Part shown: positions 24,901 through 35,644 of the stretch, one piece after another
Numbering within the stretch: position 1 is the first letter of the stretch
Layout: each line of letters opens with the position of its first letter
Origin: Pomacea canaliculata
Taxonomy: Eukaryota; Mollusca; Gastropoda; Architaenioglossa; Ampullariidae
Assembly: GCF_003073045.1 (NCBI RefSeq)
Contig: NC_037596.1
Location: 10,971,950 to 11,035,949, forward strand
DNA length: 64,000 nucleotides
Reading direction: 5' to 3'
The notes under the pieces: generated by a model
Told to the model about the DNA's origin: nothing
The model's database searches: none
What the model saw: the letters and a program-made list of their open reading frames with translations, nothing else
Position numbers and translations under genes: made by a program

Positions 24901-27012
24901 AACACCAGAATGTGGCAGTGATCTCTTGCGTCAGCAGCTGTCGAAGAAAATACTGGACTTGTTAATCTCAAATAGTGCTGACATCAATGCACGAGACCCA
25001 GAAGGCAACACACCACTACAACTGGCTGCAAAGCACGGGAACATGGACATGGTGGAGAACCTCTTGGAGTTTCTAGACGACGTGAACGAGACTGACAGTG
25101 AGGGCTTCACCCTGTTGTCGAGAGTCGCTCAGACCTTGTCTCCTAAATGTGAGGACATCACCATCTGGCTGTTGGAGAACGGTGCTGACGTGGACTTCGC
25201 GTGTCCTGACGGTAAGACACCACTAGTACTGTCAGTCATCTCCAAGAATTGGATGATGACGTCGTTATTGCTGGATTTTGATGCCAACATCGACAGTCTG
25301 TTTTTGAAAGACCATCTAATTGTGCATCGTCTTCTTGAAGATTCAAGATTGAAAGAAAATTGTGACATAGAAAGTGAAATTCTGATGCGAGTGATTGAGT
25401 TAGGAAATGACACATTTTTGCATAGAAGTCCTGACGGCCGATCCCCAATACAACATGCATTCATGAAACGAAAGTGGAACATTGTTGAAATGCTTCTTGA
25501 AAATGGAGCTTACACCGACCCAGAACCTCTTCTAGGAGAATTTGTGTTTCATGATTTCGCAGACTGGGCCTCAGAGTCTCAAATGGAGGACGAAGACTGG
25601 ATCCTGTCTCTGCTGCCCAGCGGTAGCCTGAATATAAACTTACGTGATAGTAATGGTGACACTCCGCTGAACATCTTGGCACAAAACGGTCAGTGGCAGT
25701 TAGTGCGGTGGTTTGTGAGCACGGAGCAAGCGTAAACGTGGCAGACAGCAAAGGGTGGACAGTGCTTCACCGACTGGCCATGATGTATTTCTTCTCGGGT
25801 GGGGAGGGTTTCAGACCTGCCCGTGTTCTGAAGTCGATTGTGGAAAAGGGTGCTGATATCAACGCAGCGGGGCCAGAAGGTAAAACAGCTGTCCAGGTGG
25901 CAAAAGAGAAGAAAAACTGGATTATCTTCTGGAGTCTCGTGCAGTTAGGGGCAGAGTATAACTGGGATGACGCTGATAAACAAGTCATTCTTGAAAATGT
26001 GTGTCATTTCAAAAAACGTGGTGCACAAGCAGACAATCTAGAATCTGTTATAAAGTGCCTCACAGACCCCTTTTCAAATTTAACGAGATTGCAGACACCA
26101 GAAAGTCCTCCACTATTGCTCAATGCCTTGGAAAAATGTGTCCAGTATTCAAACTGGACAGTGGCCAAAGTCCTGCTTCATTATTGCCCTAATCTAAGCT
26201 TTAAAAGTTCAGTAAAGAACAGCTATTTGTTGGACACTATGGTTTCTTCATACCGCAAAAAGGAGCATGTGATCTGGGTTTCTTTTCTTGATACCCTGAT
26301 TGAGCGAGGCCTTGACATCAACAGTCGAGGGAGAAGCGGGCAACCGGTACTATTTCACTGGAAAGTTTTAATTGGGTTTATATACAAAAACCAGAACTCG
26401 TTCTTAAAAGTTTTGCTTCAGAGAGGAGCCGATCCGTGGGCTTTGGACATCGAAGGACATTCATTCCTTACCAAGGTTCTGCGTGAGTCAGGTACGTTTG
26501 TCTTAAAAGCATTTATCTCCCTTATACAGTTGGGAGTTATTCCTCAGGAAAAATATCTTAAGAATGTAGCAGCATCCGTCTCACCGACGAGAACTGCGGT
26601 TCAGAAGAAGGACTGGTCTGTTCTGAAGATCTTGACTAAATGTGGTGCCAGCACCAACTCGGAGCTTTTCTCCCTTCACACAGAGTATCAGCTAAAAAGA
26701 GCTCAAGATGCTGAGAGAGAAAGATCCATGCCTGATCAAGTTGGTCTGATTCTAGAGCAGGCAGCAACTCATCCAAGTTCTTTAGAATCCCTCTGTCGCC
26801 TCGCTGTTTCTCGCTGCCTTCCGTGTGGTTTGGGTAGAAATGACTCGGTCAGGTCCCTGTGCTTGCCATCAGTATTACAAGACTACCTATTGTTCATCGA
26901 CGTGCTCTCTGATCCCGAGCTCTCGTCGATTGTCATTAAAAACAACTCTGACGACAGCTCTGATGCTGACGATCTTGATGATGACTCCGACGAGGCGTAC
27001 TTATCAGACTAA
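21955..27012 (+). CDS. Ankyrin-repeat protein with C-terminal SOCS box (ASB-like, frame-disrupted)
   Basis: Likely substrate receptor of an Elongin B/C-Cullin 5 ubiquitin ligase, by analogy with the ASB family. About 1,680 codons, much longer than typical ASBs. I count about 28 ankyrin units from about 22560 to 26680, recognisable by TALHLAAK or SVLHRLA cores. They alternate: a unit with a conserved Trp (NNWLAVQHLLKYGA type) is followed by a DxEGxSVLHRLA unit, giving a two-repeat period. Near the end, 26770-26905 encodes SLESLCRLAVSRCLPC and LCLPSVLQDYLLF, matching the BC box and Cul5 box. The usual LPxP has Cys at the first Pro. An Asp/Ser-rich acidic tail follows. The frame changes about four times (near 22550, 23070, 23605 and 25715). 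At 23605 one extra A in an A run explains the break, because removing it restores an NW-type repeat. The start at the ATG at 21955 is preferred because splice-acceptor-like sites lie just upstream; 21880 is the longest open start. Confidence 0.85.
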
Positions 27013-27092
27013 AATGTATCATATCTTATTTTAATACTATTTTTAAAGTTTGTTTGGCTGCATGGCAAGACCAGCACTAACCCCAATACCCG

Positions 27093-27098
27093 AATAAA
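27093..27098 (+). terminator. AATAAA polyadenylation signal candidate of the ankyrin-SOCS gene
   Basis: Canonical AATAAA about 80 bp after the stop codon, in the right orientation. The hexamer is common in AT-rich DNA, so position is the main support. Confidence 0.4.
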
Positions 27099-27720
27099 TG
27101 TTGACAGAGGCCTTACTGGCTAGAGGGTGACAGTCTTCCCTCATTTTTGTCTTTGTCGTTTATCTGCTTAAGGTTTTGTGTCTACTACTGATCTATGACT
27201 TCAAATGTTCCTGGTAAATTTCTTTGTCTGTGAATCTTTTCTTTATTCTGAATCATTTTCTTTCTATTCTGCCGTCTGTGACAGTTTGCTAAGATTTCCT
27301 GATCCATTTGTCAGCAGTTTACGTTCTTGGATTCCGTTTTGTCGATTATTTCGGAGGTGACTATATTTTTTTTTATGCGATATGTTTTTGTAATGACTTC
27401 TTGTACGCATGCACGAACAGCCACATATACATATAAGTGGTTGCCAAGAGGATGAACTTTGACCTAGCGAAGAGCACGCAAAAAATTAATATAAATGTCT
27501 GTGGGTATAAAAAGAAATTATGCCTTTCTCTTGTGCTTGGTGAAGGAGAGATTGAAGGAAGAGTATTGGTTACATTAAAGATTAATTGTTTACTTTTCTC
27601 GATGATTTGTTTTAACTTTGCACATTAAAGCACATGAAAAATGTAAACTTGTTATTTTTTGTGTAAACTGTGGTGGTGGTGCTGCTGGCTGCTTTTTGCT
27701 TCTCCAGAACTATGCATTTT

Positions 27721-27784
<64 letters not shown>

Positions 27785-27813
27785 GCAGCAAGCAGCAGCA
27801 GCAGCAGCAGCAG
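27721..27813. repeat. CAG/GCA trinucleotide expansion (about 31 units, two interruptions)
   Basis: A nearly pure run of GCA units broken only by two GCAA steps near 27781-27791, about 0.7 kb past the ankyrin-SOCS stop codon. Open frames across it are Ser-, Ala- or Gln-only and are not genes. It may lie in a long 3' untranslated region. Confidence 0.95.
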
Positions 27814-30800
27814 TGACTACTACTGATTAATACAGTGGTAAAGCGTTCGTCGCTGCTAAGTGAATCAGAAATTAATCGTATATGCTGTGAGTTTTAAAAC
27901 ATTGACTTCATAGATTGAATACATTTTGAAAGTATTAATACAATGAGAATTTTCTAAGGTGGTCCTACCATAAGCACACAACTACATCATCTGTAGTGGT
28001 AAAGGGAGTGATACAGAGTTTGATGCTGTGATGCGGGCAGACATAACAGAAAAAAGAACAATTTAAGCTACATTTATTTGAAGCTACTTTTGAAACAAAG
28101 ATAAAGACAACATGGGGTAAAGAAAGGACACACCCAGACATACAGAAAAAGTACTGTTTAAGGTAAGACAAGTTGCAGTAGCAGATGTATTGGTACAAAA
28201 AGTGTTATTTATGGTCAACAGCTATGGTCACTATTCATTTTATTCATCATTCTAATTGATAACAGCTACAAAAGCTAGTAATTTGAGACTCAAACTAATT
28301 GGTGTGAACTTTTTCACATTGTCATAGGTAGTCTCTTGGATTAAAAAACCTGCCTTGATATAATATATATTGCGTGTAGAAAATAAACTTCTCGATGTCA
28401 AACTTTATTGTAATGTTACACACAATATTATATTCCCACTTATTTTTTGTATCTGTTAGATCTCATACAGTGCAAACAAGTCTCAATGCAAGCCGAATTA
28501 TACAGTATCTTATCTGACATTTCTTTTAAAATCCTTTATATAATTCCCTAACATTTTTTTTTACACTTTTGTCTAATAACTGATTACCTGTTTTGGCAGT
28601 TTTTGCACTAGATCCTACAGCACAAACCATACTTTTACATAACCATCCTCAAACTTAACAGTATAATTATTTTGATACTAAAATGCAAATGCTGATTTTT
28701 TTATTATTCTAGAAGTTGATAAATGAATCACATTTCTATTACAATTGTACACACTGATTTGCTGAATGATTGCCAATCAGATGCATTGACTAATGCTTTT
28801 TGTTAAAATGTTATATTCTTAATGCTGTTTATGTTTTGCACACCATCTATGCTAGCTTCTTTTTTTGTATAACGGTTTAAGTGTCTTGTAAGTAATTCTG
28901 AAAAAAATCAATGCTTGTCTTAAATGTTAGGAGCAGGAGGATAAACAGGGACCTTTCTCTGAAGCATTCTATGTTTGTCATATTATAGTCAAGATAAGCC
29001 AAATACCATTTGGCATTTGTCATTGATATATCTAGACTGAACATTTAAAACAAGTATAAATTAATGGCATTGTTGTGTGGCTTTTATACTGTATAAGAGT
29101 AACTCTTCCTTTAGAAATATAGGTATAGTGACTTAACTTTTCTTATTTTTTTTTTTTTTACCAGGAAGAGTATTGTTGTCAATTAAACACAAAACTCCAT
29201 TCCTTCACAGTAGACGCCCTTAGCAGCCCTAAAAACTAGACTATATTGCTCAATTTCAAGTGATCATGAACAATACCTTAGAGATTAAGCCGGTTGGTAA
29301 TATGTGGCTTGTGTAACTTTGAAGAACAGCCACATTCTGTTTGTTCGCTGTGTGTGTTACTAGACTGATGGCAGAGTTCACAGTTAATGTTGTTAAGATT
29401 CAATTAAATTTCCTATTTGCTCTAGAGTGCGGCTTTAGAATTTTTTGATCAGGTTATCATTGTAAGAACATATAGGCCTTTTATATATCCAGGAATATTT
29501 TACAATAGTTAAAAGCAGACACTATGTCTATCCTGAACTGAAAATTTTGACAGCCCCTTGACACATGAGAAACTGGTGTTTATGCATCTTTCTTGAGAAT
29601 GATATAAGAATAAAATTATATGATTTCAGTTAGGCAGAAGGAATAAAAAGTCATTTTCATTATCTTGAACCGTTAATACTGGATCTTGTCTTTTATGGCT
29701 TTTATCACTTCAGTGAATGTAACTTTCAGTCAGAGTACTGATTTAAGACAGAAGAGATATGGAGGAAATAACTGACTGAAGAGGGTCAAATGATCGTGGC
29801 TATCTGCCCAGGGTGCATCATACCTTAAAGCACAGTGTGGAAGTAGAATTTATTGATTCTACAGAAAATGTAGACAGCATTGGTGTTTGCATGTTTTTTG
29901 CTTGTAAATCACAGGTGTTTGGGTGGATTACTATTTGATGTGATAATCCACAAGCAGCACCATTAAAGCAGGTTTAAAGTTGCTCTGTTCCATAGTTGAC
30001 CCTCTGGGTTTTAGGGGGAGGCCAGAAAGGACTTCAATCTCTTCTTTATGACTGATGACTGATGACTCAAGGGCAGAGAGAGAGAAGCTCTTGCAAAAGT
30101 TTTCCTGAGTTCATGAAATTTTTGTGAGCGTTTAATTAACTGCAAGCCTTCTGATACACTATGATCAACCACAACATATATTTCATCTTGTAAAAGATAT
30201 TATGTAAGCAGGCAATGATCGAAGAATTGATTGAAAAAGTACTAACTAATGAAGTACTTTAAGTATGCACGTTCAAGATTATGTAAGGAAAATCTTTTGG
30301 TCAGAAAAAATCTACGAGTGATTTATGTTACAGAAGAGCTACCTGTACATGGTAATAACACCAATAATTTCTGCAAGGCACCAAATGCATATATTGAAAG
30401 ACCAAATTCTGATGTGCACCAAAGCATTCAACCCATAGCAACTAGTTGACATCCTTTGTCATGATTTGGAAGCATATTCTAAAAAAAATGTATAGATATT
30501 GCAAATTAGCTCTTACAAAAAGTGCAAAGCTCCAAATAATAAATAAGGTGCACATCTTTATAACACTGCACACCTTTACATTGCCATAGCAGATCAATCA
30601 GATTACTGCATAGCCTCACTATATTTCACATGAATACGTATGTATTTCCCATGTTTTTAATTATAGTTATGCCTTAGCAATCGATAATAACTTAGTTCTT
30701 TTTTTCTGTTACTCTAATTTGCTCAGCTAATTTTATATTCTTGAAACTGGAGGTTTATCCACTGTAAATGCATTTTAAAACAGTGAATTCTTTTTACCTG

Positions 30801-32700
30801 AGATTTCATTTATCTACAAAAGCTAAACTGAAATACTGTATTTGAATTAAATATAAGGAATTTTAATTTATTTCCTGTCAACCATAAATTGAACAATCAG
30901 CTTTAAAAACTATATGTAGTCATTGTTGACATGGGCTGTTGTAGATGGAACTTGAAAATATTTTTCTTAGTAGATGCACTGCCAGTTTGCTGTCCTATAA
31001 CTATTCATAGTCCAAACTATTTGAAAAACCATTAGATTAATGTTCTGCTTAAAGTTTTAAAGCAACGTATTATTTTTATAACAGCACCGAATTAAATATC
31101 ATGCACAATTTAAGCTGTAGCATTCCTTATTTTACAAAGAAAGAAAATACTATTTAAAACTATAAAATAGTTAACATTAGGTATTCAAAAATAATTGTTG
31201 AAGGTATATGTTGTCAATTGTATTATATGAATAAAATCGATTGCTGCCTGATTAAGTTTACTAGCTCACGTGAATCACTCTAGCTTGGACCTAACAGTGG
31301 GATAGGAAGTTCTAAATGTTGCCATTTTTAATTTTTCTTGTAAACACTCCTATTTCATCTTTAAAAAATCAGTTATGTTCAACTAATGTTGAATTATCGT
31401 CTCCATTTATTGTTTAAATTGCTACCTAAATCACGAATATCAAGACAATATTGCCCAACCCCTCGTACAAATATGGTACCGCCATTTGCTTATAGCTAAA
31501 TTCCTTTATTTTGTAACACCATTTTATCTGTGCATCTTTTAAAAAATAAAAGCCAGTCGATCACCCTCTCCTTCATCGCGCATAACGATTGCTGAATGCA
31601 ACATTCAAAGGTTAATGGAATGGTAAAAAATGATGAGAAAAATCAGTATAAAAGGACTTCAAAAGTATTCAAGCTCTAAAAAATGTAAATTTTAACCAGC
31701 GATAAAAGGAAAAGTCGCCAAAGAGAAAAAGAGACTGAACAGGGGAGACCATTTCAGTCCGGTGAGATATTAGACTCCGTTAACCCCCACCTCCGTGAGC
31801 AAGGAAGGCGATCATTTTTTCCAGGTAATATAAAAGATATTTTCAATATTTTCTTATGAAATTACAAACGTCACGTATTGGATGTCCTCTTGCTTCATAA
31901 AAAAGATCAACGGCAAACCGACGGACGGAGAAAGAGTCGCGTTTAGACTGTTAACTCAGCCATTTGATTGGCCGCTTCTTTTGCGTCACTCGCTGTCGTC
32001 TGCTTGCTGGTTAGATTCCATCGTCCATGGATAGAGGTTGTTGGTGCAGCAGTTTATAAAGCATTATAAGAGACAGTATCAGTTTAAATAAAAGAGGATA
32101 ATCTTAATTTTCGAGCCTATTCTACGCAAGCAGAAGCTTACGACTGCCAAATGAAGTGATAAAATAAATGGCTAAGAATTTTCTTGCGACAGAGGCAGAC
32201 ACCAAGGTAACTTGCACATATTGAGCTTGACTTTTGACGATTTAATCGATCTTGCCAAAGAAAACTTTTAAATAATAACCAGCTCAACGTAGACAAAAAC
32301 ACACACTTTGCTTCAATCATAATTTTGTACCTTTTCAATCAATTTTCAAAAGTAAATTTGCTGATATAAATAGAATTAAAAAATTAGAAGAGGGTATAAT
32401 TACAATTGAAAAAGACATGAAGATAAATGATAAATAAGTTACATACAAGCAAAGTGTTTATTTGCAAGATTAATCGGTTTTGTGTTCACACGAACTGCAA
32501 AATTTCCATCATCACACACACTCACTCAGCACAGAGATAGGTGTAGAATTAAACTTATATCAGGCAGTTCATTTGTGTTCATTCTGTGTTATTGTTCGTT
32601 TTTGTTTAAAAAAAAATAACAGTTTTTCTTCGTAAGTTTGCATAAGATCGTCAGAGCAATGTATCAATCAGGATAGGATGTTCTGTAGAATTAGTTCTTA
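27814..32700. other. Gene-free AT-rich spacer
   Basis: About 4.9 kb with no open frame of note, no recognisable repeat family and no RNA gene that I could identify. Part may be 3' untranslated sequence of the ankyrin-SOCS gene. An inverted CCAAT (ATTGG near 31968) in a locally GC-richer stretch (31960-32040) is the only promoter-like spot. Confidence 0.45.
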
Positions 32701-32749
32701 AGTTTATGCATTACTGTACTTTTCCACTAGATCTATCTATGAAATGTGC

Positions 32750-32839
32750 ACCTGACTCGAGAGAGGACCGGGGAAGAAGTAGCAGTGAGCGAGAAGGGAG
32801 ACATGCACTGCCATCGCGGAAGAAAAAGCTGGCTTCGAG
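32750..32839 (+). other. Candidate orphan 5' exon ending at a perfect splice donor
   Basis: A purine-rich, GC-richer stretch ends CTTCGAG followed by GTAAGT (intron would start at 32840). It contains an ATG at 32802 with an open frame through to the donor. No coding exon that could join it is visible before receptor C, which is on the other strand. It may be a 5' exon of a gene with distant exons, of a non-coding RNA, or chance. Confidence 0.25.
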
Positions 32840-33928
32840 GTAAGTCCCGTCCCATCGATTGGAAGGTTTCATAACTACATTTACTATACCATAACATCAT
32901 ATCGTACTACTATTACTAATGGTGCTATGGCTGATTTTATCGTTATTACTGCTAAGACATTGTATAGTTTTAATATGTTCGGCTGTGTTCTCTTGTTACG
33001 AAGTTCTTTAAGAGTAAAGCAGAGTTAACTCCTCAGAGGGGGACATTATCTGTTATTATGGTAGTCCTGGCAACACAAGATCTGGCCAGGCTTGTGTAAG
33101 GCTTGAACATATCTTGTAATCTTAGTCTGCCCAGTGCCAAGCAATACCATAATAAAAACAAGTATACTTGAAGCGTGCACTGCGTGACCCGGCGATCGAG
33201 AGATCGGTAAAACCATGTGCTGCCAAGATTTGTGGCAACCTTGACTGCCCAAAATGTAGCCAAACTATGCATATGCATATGCAGAAAAAAGTACTAAAAG
33301 TTCATTACTACTAATTATGAGTACTACTAATAAACTAATGATACATAAGTAGACGATAAGTGAACAACTATTGGCGTCTCTGTTAACCCTTTCATTCTTG
33401 ACTTTCTTATACATTCTCACGTTCAATCTTCCTATACATCCAGCTGTTGTGTCATAAAGGGGTCAACATAACCAAAAAACATGAAATCACGGGTTGGTCA
33501 GTGACAGTCACTACTCTGGTAAATGTAGGGAACAAATCGTCATTTTTGCAGCCTGATTGAAGAAAATTGGGTGATGAATCGCAAGTGTTTTCACATCTAA
33601 ACGCATTTCTGGGTAAATTTCTACCATTTTCTTTCAAATTTTTTGTGAAAGTATTATCCATTTGTCGGTTTGCGAGTGCACAAACTGACTTATCGTCGCT
33701 GTTGGAGAGGAAATCTAGGAAACAGTCAACTTCTTTACATAATAGATGTTGGCATGCGAAGAACGATTAAAGGGATGTAATTACTAAACAAGTTTCCCGC
33801 AGACCTCTTGCCTCATGGCAAGGTGGTTATCTCCCATTTACCGTTGTATTAGGGTGTCGAATTTAACTCGGTTGCATTTAATGAGCTTGTCAAGCTCGCA
33901 CACAAAATTGGGCAGTGAACGCCTAGAC

Positions 33929-34380
33929 CAGGGATGCACAACTTACGGCCCGCGGGCCATATCCGGCCCGCGACGCGGTGCCATCCGGCCCGCGAAACTT
34001 CTGCCCACAGTGCAGGAAATCGGCATGTTAGTAATAAAAGACCTTAAAAAAACGAAAAAAAAAAAAAACAAAAGGGGAAGAAGAAGTATTTATCCCTACT
34101 TAGGGGCGTTTCCCAATCTTTTTTTCGATGGACGAACATTTCGATTCAGTGCTCCGACTTGGTGTCTCTACGATGAGGCCGGACATTCAGAAGTTGGTTT
34201 CGGGCAAACAACTTCAAATATCCCACTATTTACTATATAATTAATGGTAAGTACAACTTGTTTCTAATAAAAAATAGTATCTGCTCTATTTTTTTTTTCC
34301 TTTTTTGCGGTGAAGTGGCCCGCGACACGGCTGTCCGAAATGGATATGGCCCGCAGGCCGAAAAAGGTTGGGCATCACTG
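33929..34380. mobile_element. hAT-type MITE, 452 bp, with perfect 8-bp target duplication
   Basis: The left end begins CAGGGATGCACAACTTACGG. The right end, reverse-complemented, begins CAGTGATGCCCAACCTTTTT. Both run into GGCCCGC-rich subterminal sequence repeated several times inside. GCCTAGAC flanks the element on both sides (33921-33928 and 34381-34388). The 8-bp duplication and CAG...GCAC/CCCAAC termini are diagnostic of hAT. The interior has no transposase. The matching site beside gene E (about 49390) seems empty, so the insertion probably postdates the 15-kb duplication. Confidence 0.93.
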
Positions 34381-34388
34381 GCCTAGAC

Positions 34389-35644
34389 AATCTCAATGTG
34401 CTCTAAGCAGCACCAGAGATGTGAAATATGTGGGAAGCATACAATCTACAGGGTATCGGATAAGTATTAGTTAACTTTATTTAATTAAAATACCTAAAAA
34501 ATAGACATCTCGCATGAGAAACAAGTAAAATAATAATAAAAAAAGGCAGACATGGTTTGTGAAAATATTTGTCTAGAAGTATATGCTTTAAATTATCGGT
34601 CATTATAAGTCTTTAGCATTACATGCTTGCAGTTATTTTATCTACATGTATGTCTATCCCTTTCATTTATTGATGATTTCGCCAGTTCGATTTTTTAAAA
34701 TTAAAACTCTATAAGCTCGTCTGTTTTCTATAATTTAAAGCTATTCTTTTCAGTAATCTACTCGTATATTTTTCAACAAAACTGAAGTAAAGACACTAAA
34801 CAAAATCCAGATTTTAAATTTAAAAAACTATTGAACAGTGTTTTAAAACTGTAAAATATTATTTGTAAGATGCTTTTTCAGATACATTAGTGCAAAATGT
34901 AAGTAGTTTTGGAGATGTACATTTTTAAAATCATTTATCGCCGACAGACATTCATTAAAATAAAACATGCAGTCTAAAAATAATTTCTTAATTTTTATAT
35001 AAAAGAGAAAATATATCTAAAAGAAGACGGTTGGGCCGATGCATAGTCCGTTTACACAAAAGCGCATTTTCGTCAAAAAGTAGGCGGAAACAAAATAGAG
35101 AGGCGGGGTAAAGACGATGTTACGAAAGATGATAAAACTTCTTCACTCCCGTAGCAAAACTGTTTGTATATGTTTAAAACCCAGCCATTCAAACTATCGT
35201 ATAAGAAATTCATTTTTTCCTTCGAGCTGAAGACATGTGGAGAGGCTGCAGCACACATCTCACAAGAGATGGATGGAGCAGTGCAGATGGAAACAGATCG
35301 GCAATATGCTGCAGTTAGCTAGCGCCTGCGCGCTGTGCCGTTTCGGGCTGCAGCGTGGATGTAAGATGTGCTGTGCTGTGCACTCGAAAGGAAATATCCG
35401 CTCATGGCCTCTACTGCAAGACTTAGGAATCCGTTCGACAGTGCTTCACTCATGACTTCATGTTCTATACTTTTACACCTACAGTCGACCTACAAGAAAC
35501 CGACATCTACAAATAAGAGCGCTAACTATATTGGATTCTCGCTTTCAGTTTTAAAATGGACTTTAGGTGAGCCATGACAGAAGACTTAAATTTATTTTAA
35601 AAGAAATGAGAAGTTCTTCTGTAGAGCGAAACAATCTCTTAAAA
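34389..35644. other. Duplicated 3' flank of receptor C (matches 49400-50650)
   Basis: Continuous, gapped similarity to the flank of gene E is visible, for example GAAGTAAAGACACT (34783; 49766), CGACAGACATTCAT (34942; 49917), and the GC-rich stretch containing TAGCGCCTGCGCGCTGTGCC (35319; 50304) with CTACAGTCGACCTACAAG. The last 450 bp before the stop codon are the most alike. It marks one edge of the tandem duplication and may include the receptor 3' untranslated region. Confidence 0.7.

Noticed and set aside
27618-27830. Open frame with poly-Ser/poly-Ala
   Set aside because: Produced by the CAG repeat; no non-repetitive protein on either side.
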